NCBI RefSeq assembly: GCF_046267875.1 | Contig: NZ_CP176502.1 | Span: forward strand, 1 to 64,000 | Direction: 5' to 3' | Length of the DNA stretch: 64,000 bases | From: Mannheimia glucosida | GTDB lineage: Bacteria; Pseudomonadota; Gammaproteobacteria; Enterobacterales; Pasteurellaceae | In this document: positions 16,958 through 25,947 of the stretch, in pieces | Position numbering within the stretch: position 1 is the stretch's first letter | Layout: each line of letters begins with the position of its first letter | Notes under the pieces: model-generated | Told to the model about the DNA's origin: nothing | Database searches by the model: none | The model's input: only the letters and a program-made list of their open reading frames with translations | Made by a program: the position numbers and the translations under genes

Positions 16958-18316
16958 TTAACCGTCCTTCTCGATCTTATCTAACGCTTGACGTAATAAT
17001 GGTCCCCAGTTGTTTTTACCGGAACACACAAAAGTACATAACGCTAAATCTTCTTCGTCTAACTCTAAGCAGCCTAAAGCTTGAGCGGAGTCTGTATCTC
17101 CAGCTGCTAAATCACGCAATAAGAGTGTTGGGATAATATCCAACGGCATTACACGTTCATAAGCACCTGTTGGCACCATTGCACGCTCGCTACCATGGAC
17201 TGCGGTTGTGAAGTTAAATAATTTCTTCGCAAAATGTCCTAAAGTAGTACGCGTAATTGAATACTTATCAGAGTAAGGAGCAATCATACCGAAGAACGCT
17301 TTCTCACGCCCTTCTAATAAAGCAGACACTTGTAATGCGTAGCGACCTAAATAGTCGTGTACGCCCGCTGCGATAGCACCACTTAACACAGAACCAGAAA
17401 TGACACGGTTTTCACCTGCATTTAATTCATTTGCCGTTAATTGTGAAAGATTCGCACCTAAACGAGTACGCACCAAACGTGGATTTTTCACTTGTGGACC
17501 TGCTAATGCCACTACACGGTCAGTAAATAACTCACCGGTCGTAAATAATTTACCGATAGCAATTACATCTTGGTAATTTAAATACCAAACTTGTTTAGTT
17601 GCACCTACCGGGTCAATAAAGTGAATATGCGTACCAGAAAGACCTGCAGGGTGCGGACCTTTAAAGCGGTTAGTTTCCACATTATTGATCTGACGGCTTT
17701 GTGCCGCATTTAAAATATTTGAGTCTGCACTGCCACAGAGATGAATCACTTTTTTACTTTCAAATAAACGACTTAATACAGTTAAGCCATCAAAGAAAGC
17801 TTGTTGGTGTTCTGCAATAATCACTTCCGGATTTGCTGCAAGTGGATTGGTATCCATCGCATTGACAAAAATAGAGGAAGGTTCTGCATCTAATGCAGGC
17901 ACTTTGCTAAACGGACGTGTACGGAAAGCCGTCCATAAGCCTGACTCTACAAGGTTTTGTTTTACTTGCTCTGAAGTTAATGAAGCTAATTGGCTGGCTT
18001 CATAACGAGCAAAGGTAATTTGCTCATCACCCTCAACTTTAATTACTACCGATTGAAGAACACGCTTCTCGCCACGGTTAATTGCCGTTACGGTACCACT
18101 TGCAGGGGCAGTAAATACCACGCCCGGATTCTTTTTATCTTCAAAAAGAACCTGACCTTTCTTTACTACATCGCCTTCACGCACTTTCATTGAAGGACGC
18201 ATACCCACATATTCTTCACCAAGCATAGCAACTTCAGTAACGGTATTACCGTTATGGATTACTTGCTCAGGTTTTCCCGCAATCGGAAGATCTAAGCCTT
18301 TTTTGATTGTAATCAT
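16958..18316 (-). CDS. nqrA: Na+-translocating NADH:quinone reductase subunit A
   Basis: NqrA is the peripheral cytoplasmic subunit, involved in quinone binding. The 452 residues start MITIKKGLDLPIAGKP as in the family, and include a biotinyl-lipoyl-like segment near 40-80 (MKVREGDVVKKGQVLFEDKK). It is the first gene of the nqr operon; no strong Shine-Dalgarno is seen just before the ATG. The operon leader and promoter must lie in the 446-base gap upstream. Confidence 0.96.
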   Translation of the reverse strand: MITIKKGLDLPIAGKPEQVIHNGNTVTEVAMLGEEYVGMRPSMKVREGDVVKKGQVLFEDKKNPGVVFTAPASGTVTAINRGEKRVLQSVVIKVEGDEQITFARYEASQLASLTSEQVKQNLVESGLWTAFRTRPFSKVPALDAEPSSIFVNAMDTNPLAANPEVIIAEHQQAFFDGLTVLSRLFESKKVIHLCGSADSNILNAAQSRQINNVETNRFKGPHPAGLSGTHIHFIDPVGATKQVWYLNYQDVIAIGKLFTTGELFTDRVVALAGPQVKNPRLVRTRLGANLSQLTANELNAGENRVISGSVLSGAIAAGVHDYLGRYALQVSALLEGREKAFFGMIAPYSDKYSITRTTLGHFAKKLFNFTTAVHGSERAMVPTGAYERVMPLDIIPTLLLRDLAAGDTDSAQALGCLELDEEDLALCTFVCSGKNNWGPLLRQALDKIEKDG

Positions 18317-18762
18317 ATTGTTTGCACTACTTTTATTTTGGGTTAAAAAATATGATTGCGCTAACGCAATCGCTTCTATTGAGCCGCAGCTTTACTTAAA
18401 AATAAACAATGGTCCCCCACCTATTTTTAAAAGCCACATTAAGTTCTCAAATCTGTGATCAACCTTTATCTTTTCTTAACAAAAGGTTAACTAAAAATAA
18501 TCTTCTTATTCTACCTAAAAAGCTCCCCTTCTGGCTAGGAAAACCCCCTATTTTTTGCATATTCCCGCGGTAAAATTTGAAATAAATCAAGATTTCAATT
18601 CCCTCTTAACATAAATTAACCATAATTAGTTAATCCAATTTCCCTTCAAGCGGTTAAATTTTATTAACAATTTGCAAAAATTTTTTTAGCTAGGCAATTT
18701 TGAAATTCAGGCGTAAAATAGTTGATAAATTTTGTAAAATATTAAAAAACAGGATAATTTAA
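18317..18762. other. 446-base divergent intergenic region nqrA / nfuA
   Basis: An A/T-rich gap holding the promoters of nqrA (minus) and nfuA (plus), a single App-type uptake-signal core (TCAAGCGGTTAAATTT near 18646), and an FNR-like palindrome at 18577-18590. No convincing -35/-10 pair, open reading frame or RNA structure could be singled out. Confidence 0.6.
18577..18590. promoter_or_regulatory. FNR-like palindrome upstream of the nqr operon
   Basis: TTGAAATAAATCAA matches nine of ten conserved positions of the FNR consensus TTGAT-N4-ATCAA. It is about 260 bases upstream of nqrA and about 170 upstream of nfuA; both respiration and iron-sulfur genes are plausible targets. No binding evidence. 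Confidence 0.4.
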
Positions 18763-19359
18763 ATGGAAGAACAAACCATTCATATTTCAATATCAGATGC
18801 AGCACAAGCCCATTTTGCCAGACTATTAGAACAGCAAGAAGAGGGAACTAATATCCGTATTTTTGTGGTCAATCCCGGCACACCGGGGGCAGAATGCGGT
18901 GTCTCTTACTGCCCACCCAATGCAGTTGAAGAGACGGATACCGAATTTAAATTTAACCGTTTCTCTGCATTTGTCGATGATATTAGCTTACCGTTTTTAG
19001 ACGAAGCGGAAATTGATTATGTCACTGACCCGATGGGCTCACAACTTACGTTAAAAGCCCCTAACGCCAAAATGCGTAAAGTAGCTGATGATGCCCCTTT
19101 TATCGAGCGTTTAGATTATGTGATTCAGACCCAAGTGAATCCACAACTTGCCAGCCACGGCGGTAAAGTAACCTTAATTGAAATCACCGAAGATAAATAT
19201 GCTGTGTTGCAGTTCGGCGGTGGTTGTAACGGTTGTTCAATGGTAGATGTGACCTTAAAAGAGGGGATTGAAAAACAGCTTCTGGCAATGTTCCCTGATG
19301 AATTAGTTGGTGTGAAAGATATTACTGAACACCAACACGGTGAACATTCTTACTATTAA
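18763..19359 (+). CDS. nfuA: Fe-S biogenesis protein NfuA
   Basis: NfuA is a 4Fe-4S carrier that delivers clusters to targets such as aconitase and LipA, especially under stress. The 198 residues have an N-terminal degenerate A-type (HesB-like) domain (about 1-100) and a C-terminal Nfu domain with the cluster ligands C155 and C158 in GGGCNGCSMVD. The ribosome site is ACAGGATAA. It is monocistronic, followed by its own hairpin and a complex inverted-repeat element. Confidence 0.96.
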   Translation: MEEQTIHISISDAAQAHFARLLEQQEEGTNIRIFVVNPGTPGAECGVSYCPPNAVEETDTEFKFNRFSAFVDDISLPFLDEAEIDYVTDPMGSQLTLKAPNAKMRKVADDAPFIERLDYVIQTQVNPQLASHGGKVTLIEITEDKYAVLQFGGGCNGCSMVDVTLKEGIEKQLLAMFPDELVGVKDITEHQHGEHSYY

Positions 19360-19368
19360 AAATACTAA

Positions 19369-19396
19369 AAGGGATAAATCATTTGATTTATCCCTT
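19369..19396 (+). terminator. Terminator after nfuA
   Basis: AAGGGATAAATC (19369-19380) pairs with GATTTATCCCTT (19385-19396) around a four-base loop, 9 bases after the nfuA stop. The following sequence is CTTATAATT, a weak T-tract. Confidence 0.65.
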
Positions 19397-19411
19397 CTTA
19401 TAATTAATGAG

Positions 19412-19516
19412 CAAGCGGTCAAATTTACTCGCTTTCGCTCGCACTTCGTGCCATCGGCAAAGTCGATGTACAAACGCAAGCGTTTGTACAAAAAAATGAG
19501 TAAATTCGACCGCTTG
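19412..19516. repeat. 105-base nested inverted-repeat element bounded by uptake signals
   Basis: The ends are 19-base inverted repeats with one mismatch (19412-19430 and 19498-19516), each holding an uptake-signal core. Inside are three more hairpins: GCAC-TTC-GTGC (19441-19451), CATCG/CGATG (19452-19468) and the strong TGTACAAACG / CGTTTGTACA (19467-19490). The whole lies between the convergent ends of nfuA and pyrG. It encodes nothing recognisable and may serve as the pyrG terminator, but it is far more complex than a normal one. Confidence 0.75.
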
Positions 19517-19526
19517 TTAAGTTTGA

Positions 19527-21164
19527 TTAAGCCTTACGACTCTCTTGGTGATCTTTCGCAGCTTTCACAAAACCTGCAAATAATGGATGCCCATCACGCG
19601 GAGTTGAGGTAAATTCCGGATGGAATTGTGCTGCTATAAACCAAGGGTGATTTGGCACTTCAATAATTTCCACTAATTTACGATCTGCCGATAAACCGCT
19701 CACTTTTAAGCCTGCCGCTTCAATTTGTGGTAACAGCTTATTGTTTACTTCGTAACGGTGTCGATGACGTTCAACAATCGTTTCCGCACCATACACTTCA
19801 CGGGCTTTTGAGCCTTCAATTAAATGGCATTGTTGTGAGCCTAAACGCATTGTACCACCTAAATCTGACTCATCACTGCGGGTTTCCACATTCCCTTCGG
19901 CATCTTGCCATTCAGTGATTAAGCCAATCACCGGCTGTGAGCAATCTTTATCAAATTCAGAAGAATTTGCCTCAGTTAAACCTGCCACATTACGGGCATA
20001 TTCAATTAGGGCGATCTGCATACCTAAACAGATACCTAAGTAAGGAATCTTGTTTTCACGGGCATATTGTGCAGTACGAATTTTGCCTTCCACGCCACGA
20101 TAGCCAAAGCCACCCGGCACAAGAATGCCGTCTAAACCAGCCAATAACTCCGTGCCTTTGGTTTCAATATCTTGTGAATCAATGTATTTAATATTCACTG
20201 TTAAACGATGCGTTAAGCCTGCGTGTTTTAAAGCTTCATTCACCGATTTATACGCATCCGGTAATTCCACATATTTTCCGACCATACCGATAGTTACTTC
20301 GCCGGTTGGGTTTGCTTGGCGGTATAACACTTGTTCCCACTCTGAAAGATCGGCTTCTTTGCAATCTAAACGGAAACGATCGCACACAAAGGAATCTAAC
20401 CCTTGCGACTTCAATAATTCCGGAATGCGGTAAATAGAATCTACATCTTTAAGCGAAATAACCGCACGCTCCGGCACATTACAGAAAAGGGCGATTTTTT
20501 TCTTCTCATTTTCCGGAATAGCACGATCTGAACGGCAAATTAACACATCCGGCTGAATACCGATTGAAAGCAACTCTTTCACCGAATGCTGAGTCGGCTT
20601 GGTTTTCACTTCACCTGCGGTTGGAATATAAGGCACTAAGGTTAAGTGCATAAACAAGGTTTTTTCACGACCGATATCCACCGCTAATTGGCGTAATGCT
20701 TCTAAAAACGGCAGTGATTCAATATCACCCACTGTGCCACCAACTTCCACAATGGCGACATCACGCCCTTTACCGCCTTCTAATACACGGGCTTTAATTT
20801 CATTGGTAATGTGCGGAATAACCTGAATGGTTGCCCCTAAATAATCGCCACGGCGTTCTTTACGCAACACTTCAGAGTAAATTTTACCGCTGGTAAAGTT
20901 GTTAGCTTTGCTCATTTTGGAACGGATAAAACGCTCGTAGTGACCTAAATCCAAGTCGGTTTCCGCACCGTCTTCGGTCACAAATACTTCCCCGTGCTGA
21001 GTAGGGCTCATTGTACCCGGATCGACGTTGATATAAGGGTCAAGCTTCATAATGGTGACATTTAAACCACGAGCTTCAAGAATAGATGCTAAAGAGGCTG
21101 CCGCAATACCCTTCCCTAAAGAAGATACAACACCGCCTGTGACGAAAATATAATTCGTTGTCAT
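19527..21164 (-). CDS. pyrG: CTP synthase
   Basis: Makes CTP from UTP, ATP and glutamine. The 545 residues have an N-terminal synthase domain beginning MTTNYIFVTGGVVSSLGKGIAAASL and a C-terminal glutamine amidotransferase domain with the nucleophile in YLGICLGMQIAL and the His-Glu pair in AAQFHPEFTS. The length matches E. coli (545). It appears monocistronic; in E. coli eno follows, but here the nested inverted repeat and nfuA follow. Confidence 0.98.
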   Translation of the reverse strand: MTTNYIFVTGGVVSSLGKGIAAASLASILEARGLNVTIMKLDPYINVDPGTMSPTQHGEVFVTEDGAETDLDLGHYERFIRSKMSKANNFTSGKIYSEVLRKERRGDYLGATIQVIPHITNEIKARVLEGGKGRDVAIVEVGGTVGDIESLPFLEALRQLAVDIGREKTLFMHLTLVPYIPTAGEVKTKPTQHSVKELLSIGIQPDVLICRSDRAIPENEKKKIALFCNVPERAVISLKDVDSIYRIPELLKSQGLDSFVCDRFRLDCKEADLSEWEQVLYRQANPTGEVTIGMVGKYVELPDAYKSVNEALKHAGLTHRLTVNIKYIDSQDIETKGTELLAGLDGILVPGGFGYRGVEGKIRTAQYARENKIPYLGICLGMQIALIEYARNVAGLTEANSSEFDKDCSQPVIGLITEWQDAEGNVETRSDESDLGGTMRLGSQQCHLIEGSKAREVYGAETIVERHRHRYEVNNKLLPQIEAAGLKVSGLSADRKLVEIIEVPNHPWFIAAQFHPEFTSTPRDGHPLFAGFVKAAKDHQESRKA

Positions 21165-21431
21165 TGTGATTGCCTTTGCTGATTAATTGGGTTGGAAATT
21201 CAGAATATCAGTTTACTTTATAAAAAAGAAACTATCAGGACGGGAAAGTAGTTTACATCAAATTACATTTTTTTGCTAATGGAAAATCGGTAAGCAGTCA
21301 GATTAATTCTTTTTCAATAGTGCTAACTAATCTTAACTTAATTAATGCACTATTATTTGCGATAGATCAGAATTAACCTATATGTTTATGGATATCATAA
21401 TACCTGTTTTTCTAATACTGGAGACGATACA

Positions 21432-22481
21432 ATGAAAATCAAAAAATTACTACTGCCAACTCTGTTAAGCATTGCTACTATGCCAATTCAAGCAGCCGAC
21501 CTACCTAATATTACAATTCTTGCAACTGGAGGGACAATTGCCGGTAGCCAAAAAAACACGGCAACCTCAGCTTATCAAGCTGGGCAGCTAAATATTGAAA
21601 CACTCATAGAAGCCGTCCCGGATATTAAAACATTAGCAAATATCAAAGGAGAACAAATCGTTAAAATCGGATCTCAGGATATGTCTGATGAAGTATGGCT
21701 AAAACTGGCAAAAGCAATTAATCAACAATGCCCAAACACAGATGGTTTCGTTATTACGCACGGCACAGACACTATGGAGGAAACCGCATACTTCCTTGAT
21801 ATGACTGTAAAATGCGAAAAACCCGTAGTATTAGTGGGAGCCATGCGACCAGCAACTGAAAAAAGTGCCGACGGCGTATTAAATTTATATAACTCAGTTG
21901 TTGTCGCCAAAGATTCTAAATCTAGTGGCAGAGGGGTGTTGGTTGCAATGAATGATATTGTATTGGGCGCTCGTGATGTTACAAAAACCAGTACGACATC
22001 AGTGCAAACATTTAACTCACCAAACTTCGGTGCGCTAGGCTATATCCATAATAGCAAAGTCGATTATGAACGTTCCCCTGAAAGTAAACACACCGTAAAC
22101 ACCCCATTCAAAGTAGATGAATTAACGGAATTACCAAAAGTCGGCATTATTTATGCTTATTCAAATATGCCAACCGAACCGCTTCAAGCATTATTAGATG
22201 CGGGTTATCAAGGCATCGTAGTTGCAGGAGTTGGTAATGGTAATATGAATGCGGCAAATTTAGCTTTACTAGAAGAAGCGGCTAAAAAAGGAATTACCGT
22301 GGTTCGCTCGTCTCGAGTGCCAACCGGATATACTACCCGAGATGCAGAAATTGATGATAGCAAGTATGGTTTTATTGCTTCCGGTACATTAAATCCTCAA
22401 AAAGCACGAGTATTACTGCAGCTCGCCTTAACACAAACAAATGATATAAAAACCATTCAACAATGGTTTGACGATTTCTAA
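21432..22481 (+). CDS. ansB: Periplasmic L-asparaginase II
   Basis: Hydrolyses asparagine to aspartate and ammonia in the periplasm. The 349 residues begin with a signal peptide (about 1-22, cleaved near IQA-A), then the first catalytic signature ILATGGTIAG with Thr35, and the second, VITHGTDTMEETA, with the Thr-Asp pair near 110. The start has CTGGAGACG as ribosome site. It is monocistronic and divergent from pyrG. Confidence 0.95.
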   Translation: MKIKKLLLPTLLSIATMPIQAADLPNITILATGGTIAGSQKNTATSAYQAGQLNIETLIEAVPDIKTLANIKGEQIVKIGSQDMSDEVWLKLAKAINQQCPNTDGFVITHGTDTMEETAYFLDMTVKCEKPVVLVGAMRPATEKSADGVLNLYNSVVVAKDSKSSGRGVLVAMNDIVLGARDVTKTSTTSVQTFNSPNFGALGYIHNSKVDYERSPESKHTVNTPFKVDELTELPKVGIIYAYSNMPTEPLQALLDAGYQGIVVAGVGNGNMNAANLALLEEAAKKGITVVRSSRVPTGYTTRDAEIDDSKYGFIASGTLNPQKARVLLQLALTQTNDIKTIQQWFDDF

Positions 22482-22492
22482 AAAATAAATAA

Positions 22493-22536
22493 CAAGCGGT
22501 CTATTTTGCAGAAAAAATCACAAAATAGACCGCTTG
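22493..22536. terminator. Inverted uptake-signal pair between ansB and the DUF3108-like gene
   Basis: CAAGCGGTCTATTTTG (22493-22508) and its perfect reverse complement (22521-22536) form a 16-bp stem with a 12-base loop. It sits between convergent stops, so it can terminate both transcripts while presenting two uptake signals. Confidence 0.75.
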
Positions 22537-22559
22537 CCTGATCTTATTCCTAATCTTTA

Positions 22560-23204
22560 TTATTTTACAAAGCTATCAAAAGTTAGCTCGTAATTATCAC
22601 CGTCTCGGCTATAGGCGATGTAGCGTGGGAATTTTTCGCCTTCAAATTTTTTCACCGTAATGTCTTTTTTATCACTGGTTCTAAACTTGTAGGTAATTTC
22701 TTGGTAAGTTTTATCACCTACTTTTACCGCCTTTTGAGCTTTACGTAGCTGCACATTCGGTGTCGGGTAAAGTTTTTTACCATTTGTGGTTTGGAAACTG
22801 CTCGGTAATTTATCGTAATAGCTTAACTGGAATGCCGTGGTAAATAAATCATAAGTCGGCATTGTCAATGCTTCTTCTTTTAATGGCTCTTTCACTTTGC
22901 CGTATTTTACCGTTTTAGAATCAATTTCTGCCATCGCATAAGTTTTGCCGTTACGGGTATCTCGGTAGCTCAACATATGAAATTGTTCGTTTTTTTCTGT
23001 TCCTTTCGCAGAAAAGACAATATTATATAAAGGCACATTAATTTTTGCCTGAATATTATATTGCCCACCGCCGTTATTAAAGTTAATGTAGGCTGGCATT
23101 AAATAATTTGAGCTGTATTTCAACTTAAAATTCTCCGCACTGGCGTTTGAAATCAAGCCCAAAGTGACCACGATTACGCTCGCTAACTTCTGCCTAATTC
23201 TCAT
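22560..23204 (-). CDS. Secreted protein resembling DUF3108
   Basis: A 214-residue protein with a Sec signal peptide (about 1-23, ending ISNASA-E) and a beta-rich mature part without membrane helices, so a periplasmic location is likely. It resembles the DUF3108 family of envelope beta proteins; that assignment is by general pattern only. Its start codon directly follows the cysB stop (TAG ATG), with the ribosome site inside cysB, so it is translated with the regulator. No function is known to me. Confidence 0.75.
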   Translation of the reverse strand: MRIRQKLASVIVVTLGLISNASAENFKLKYSSNYLMPAYINFNNGGGQYNIQAKINVPLYNIVFSAKGTEKNEQFHMLSYRDTRNGKTYAMAEIDSKTVKYGKVKEPLKEEALTMPTYDLFTTAFQLSYYDKLPSSFQTTNGKKLYPTPNVQLRKAQKAVKVGDKTYQEITYKFRTSDKKDITVKKFEGEKFPRYIAYSRDGDNYELTFDSFVK

Positions 23205-24188
23205 CTATTTCTCCTCTAAAGATATACTTTCGAACAACCTTGAAATTGCATTATTATCTCGTAATTGTTCCGCTTTCTCCACTTGTACCCGTGTTAAATG
23301 TGGCGAAAAATAATTAATAAAATCATACATATAGTTACGAAGAAAAGTTCCTCGTTTAAAGGCGATTTGCGTCATACTCGGTTGAAACAGGTGGCTTGCA
23401 TTGATAGCGACTAAGTCTTTATCTGTTTCCGTATGTGCCATTGATGCCATAATACCAACCCCTAAGCCTAAGCGTACATAAGTTTTGATTACATCAGCAT
23501 CAGTCGCCGTAAATACGATATTAGGCAAAATACCTTCTTTATTGAAGGCGTGATCTAAATCCGATTGCCCTGTAAAACCAAAAGTATAGGTTATCAAATC
23601 ATATCTACCTAATTGTTCGACAGTCAAATTTTTACTTTGGTTCACAAAAGCCGCAAGAGGATGCTCTGGTTTGACAATAACTGAACGATTCCACCAATAA
23701 CACGGCAATAAAACCGCTTCATCAAATAAATATTGAGCTTCTGTGGTAATGGCTAAATCCACTTCTCCAGCCATCAAAGCATCATAAATTTGATTCGGGG
23801 AGCCTTGGTGCAAATGCAAACTTACTTCAGGATAGCGAGCCTTAAATTTCTCAATTACACTCGGTAGCATATAACGGGCTTGGGTATTGGTGGTCGCAAT
23901 GCGTAAGATGCCTTTGTTGGGTCGGGTTTGTTCTTCAGCAACCGATTTAATGCTCTGGGCTTTTACCAATAATTCACGGGCGATCGCCACAATTTTTTCA
24001 CCAGCAGGCGTTAGCCCCTTAACGTGCTTACCGTTACGCTCAAAAATATTAATTCCCAACTCACTTTCCAACAAACGAACTTGTTTGCTAATTCCCGGTT
24101 GAGAAGTGTAAAGCACCTCTGCGGCCTCAGTAATATTCAAGTTTTGGTTTACTATTTCAACGATATAACGTAACTGTTGTAGCTTCAT
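23205..24188 (-). CDS. cysB: LysR-type regulator CysB
   Basis: CysB activates cysteine-biosynthesis genes in response to N-acetylserine. The 327 residues (E. coli 324) start MKLQQLRYIVEIVNQNLNIT, the CysB-specific N-terminus, with the winged helix in 1-60 and the inducer-binding domain from about 90 on, including ATTNTQARYMLP. It overlaps yjjG by four bases (ATGA) and abuts the downstream DUF3108-like gene. Confidence 0.93.
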   Translation of the reverse strand: MKLQQLRYIVEIVNQNLNITEAAEVLYTSQPGISKQVRLLESELGINIFERNGKHVKGLTPAGEKIVAIARELLVKAQSIKSVAEEQTRPNKGILRIATTNTQARYMLPSVIEKFKARYPEVSLHLHQGSPNQIYDALMAGEVDLAITTEAQYLFDEAVLLPCYWWNRSVIVKPEHPLAAFVNQSKNLTVEQLGRYDLITYTFGFTGQSDLDHAFNKEGILPNIVFTATDADVIKTYVRLGLGVGIMASMAHTETDKDLVAINASHLFQPSMTQIAFKRGTFLRNYMYDFINYFSPHLTRVQVEKAEQLRDNNAISRLFESISLEEK

Positions 24189-24868
24189 AATGATTTCCCC
24201 TCTACAATCGCAATAATCTGTTGCATCGTATGCACTTCGTAAGTTGGCTTAATATCCGTATCATTCTCTTTACTAAGCAAATTTAACCAACAAGTATCAA
24301 TCCCAGCATTATTACCTCCTAAAATATCAGAAGCGAGGGTATCGCCTACCATAAGTACTTTAGTACGATCAAATTCGTCCATTAATGCAAAAGCGTAATC
24401 AAACACTTGACGATCAGGCTTTGCGGCACCAATTTGCTCTGAGATCACTACAATATCAAAAAAATGTGAAGTTTGAGTATTATCTAAACGTTTTTGCTGC
24501 AAGTCGGTAAAACCATTGGTGATAATGCCCATTTTTACTTTACCATACAAAGCGTTTAACATATCCATTACACCTTCTAAAGGCTGACTGACGAATGCCA
24601 TCTCCGCCATTAATTCTTGATTAAGTTGTAGCGGATCCACGCCTGTTTGAGCAGATAATTTTGCAAAGCGTCGGGTTTGAATATCTTGAGCAGTGATCTC
24701 ATTATTTTGGTAAGCCACCCAAAGTGGTTTATTTACCGCTTGAAAGTCTTGATAATCTTGTTCACTAAAATCAATCTGGTAACGAGCCAGCATCGCTTTT
24801 AAACCAAGATAAGAATTAAATGAAAACAAGGTTTCATCAGCATCAAATAATACCCATTGATATTTCAT
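24185..24868 (-). CDS. yjjG: Pyrimidine 5'-nucleotidase YjjG (HAD family)
   Basis: A house-cleaning nucleotidase that removes phosphate from pyrimidine mononucleotides, including non-canonical ones. The 227 residues have HAD motif I as DADETLFSF (near 9-17), motif II as IITNGFTDLQ (near 115), and motif IV as MVGDTLASDILGG (near 173). Motif I is DxDET rather than DxDGT, typical of the YjjG group. It overlaps cysB by four bases and so is probably cotranscribed. Confidence 0.9.
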   Translation of the reverse strand: MKYQWVLFDADETLFSFNSYLGLKAMLARYQIDFSEQDYQDFQAVNKPLWVAYQNNEITAQDIQTRRFAKLSAQTGVDPLQLNQELMAEMAFVSQPLEGVMDMLNALYGKVKMGIITNGFTDLQQKRLDNTQTSHFFDIVVISEQIGAAKPDRQVFDYAFALMDEFDRTKVLMVGDTLASDILGGNNAGIDTCWLNLLSKENDTDIKPTYEVHTMQQIIAIVEGKSL

Positions 24869-24943
24869 AATATTCCTTTTTTAACTTAGATAACAAGCGG
24901 TCAAATTTTTCTAATTTTTCGCATACCGCTGATAAAGCCACGC

Positions 24944-25837
24944 TTAAGCACAACACTCTTTCATTTTTTGCTGAATCCACTCAACAAAAAATTGTACTTT
25001 CTGAACTTGGGCTGATTGCGAAGGATAGACAACATAGAACGATTTTTCATCAAACAATGTGGTTGGGAAAGGCTCTATTAAAGTACCTTTTTCAATTTCG
25101 TGCTGTGCCAACAACTGGTTGGCAATCGCAATGCCTTGTTGGTGCATTGCAGCTTGAAGCACCATAAAAGTATGGCTAAAAATTGAGCCAGTTTCCGCAT
25201 CTACTATATCTTCTATATGCAAATGCTCAACCATCCTTTTCCACTTATTATGGGTAGAGGAATGCAATAAATGTTTACCTGCTAAATCTGCCGGTAAATG
25301 AATGGTATTTTGCGATAAATACTCAGGCGAAGCTAAAATAACAATACGGGATTCCGTCAAACGGATAGATTCCAGACCTTGCCAATCCCCCTTACCATAA
25401 TAAATAGCAACATCAGTTTCTTTACCTAATAATCCCTCATCTTGATCAACACCCTTAATACGTACTTCCACTTCTGGATATTTTTCGTGGAAATCCGCCA
25501 AACGTGGGACTAACCAATGCATACCAAATGTTTGTGGTACGCTAATAGTCAGAATTTGACGACTACTTTGCTGCCTAATTTTATCTGTTGCGAGAGCAAT
25601 TTGTTCTAATAATGGCTGAACTTCATAGAAATATTGTGCGCCTAACTCAGTTAATTCCAGCAAACGGTTACGGCGATGGAACAGGGAAGCACCTAAAAAA
25701 TCTTCTAATAGTTTAATTTGGTGGCTCACTGCAGCTTGTGTGACGAAGAGATCTTCTGCCGCTTTAGTAAAATTTAAATGGCGTGCAGCAGATTCAAATG
25801 CTTTCAATGCATTGAGTGGTGGAAGTTTTTTGTTCAT
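24944..25837 (-). CDS. gcvA: LysR-type regulator GcvA
   Basis: GcvA controls the glycine-cleavage operon and, in E. coli, activates the divergent small-RNA gene gcvB. The 297 residues start KLPPLNALKAFESAARHLNFT with the HTH in 7-65, typical of GcvA/AmpR-type regulators. The identification is strengthened by the gcvB gene just upstream in divergent orientation, the same arrangement as in E. coli. Confidence 0.93.
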   Translation of the reverse strand: MNKKLPPLNALKAFESAARHLNFTKAAEDLFVTQAAVSHQIKLLEDFLGASLFHRRNRLLELTELGAQYFYEVQPLLEQIALATDKIRQQSSRQILTISVPQTFGMHWLVPRLADFHEKYPEVEVRIKGVDQDEGLLGKETDVAIYYGKGDWQGLESIRLTESRIVILASPEYLSQNTIHLPADLAGKHLLHSSTHNKWKRMVEHLHIEDIVDAETGSIFSHTFMVLQAAMHQQGIAIANQLLAQHEIEKGTLIEPFPTTLFDEKSFYVVYPSQSAQVQKVQFFVEWIQQKMKECCA

Positions 25838-25912
25838 AATTTTTCAATCTAATAGATTACTAAACAAGCAACTCTATTATTTTTTCTGATAGTTTAAATA
25901 AAAAAAATTCGT

Positions 25913-25941
25913 TTGATGCTTGCAAATAGAAATAATAAAAT
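25913..25941 (+). promoter_or_regulatory. Promoter of gcvB
   Basis: TTGATG (25913-25918), a 17-base spacer, and TAAAAT (25936-25941) make a good sigma-70 promoter. The RNA would start near A25948, which is also the first base of the predicted 5' stem. GcvA operators should lie in the gap to gcvA (25838-25912), but none was pinned down. Confidence 0.65.
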
Positions 25942-25947
25942 ATCCGC

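Noticed and set aside
19340..19612. A 90-codon frame overlapping the end of nfuA, the nested repeat and the end of pyrG
   Set aside because: It is made of hairpin arms and the antisense of pyrG; composition (FRSHFVPSAKSMYKRKRLYKK) reflects the repeats, not a protein.
21350..21375. FNR or CRP site before ansB (TTGCGATAGATCAG)
   Set aside because: Only about seven of ten FNR positions fit, and the spacing does not fit CRP; too weak to list.
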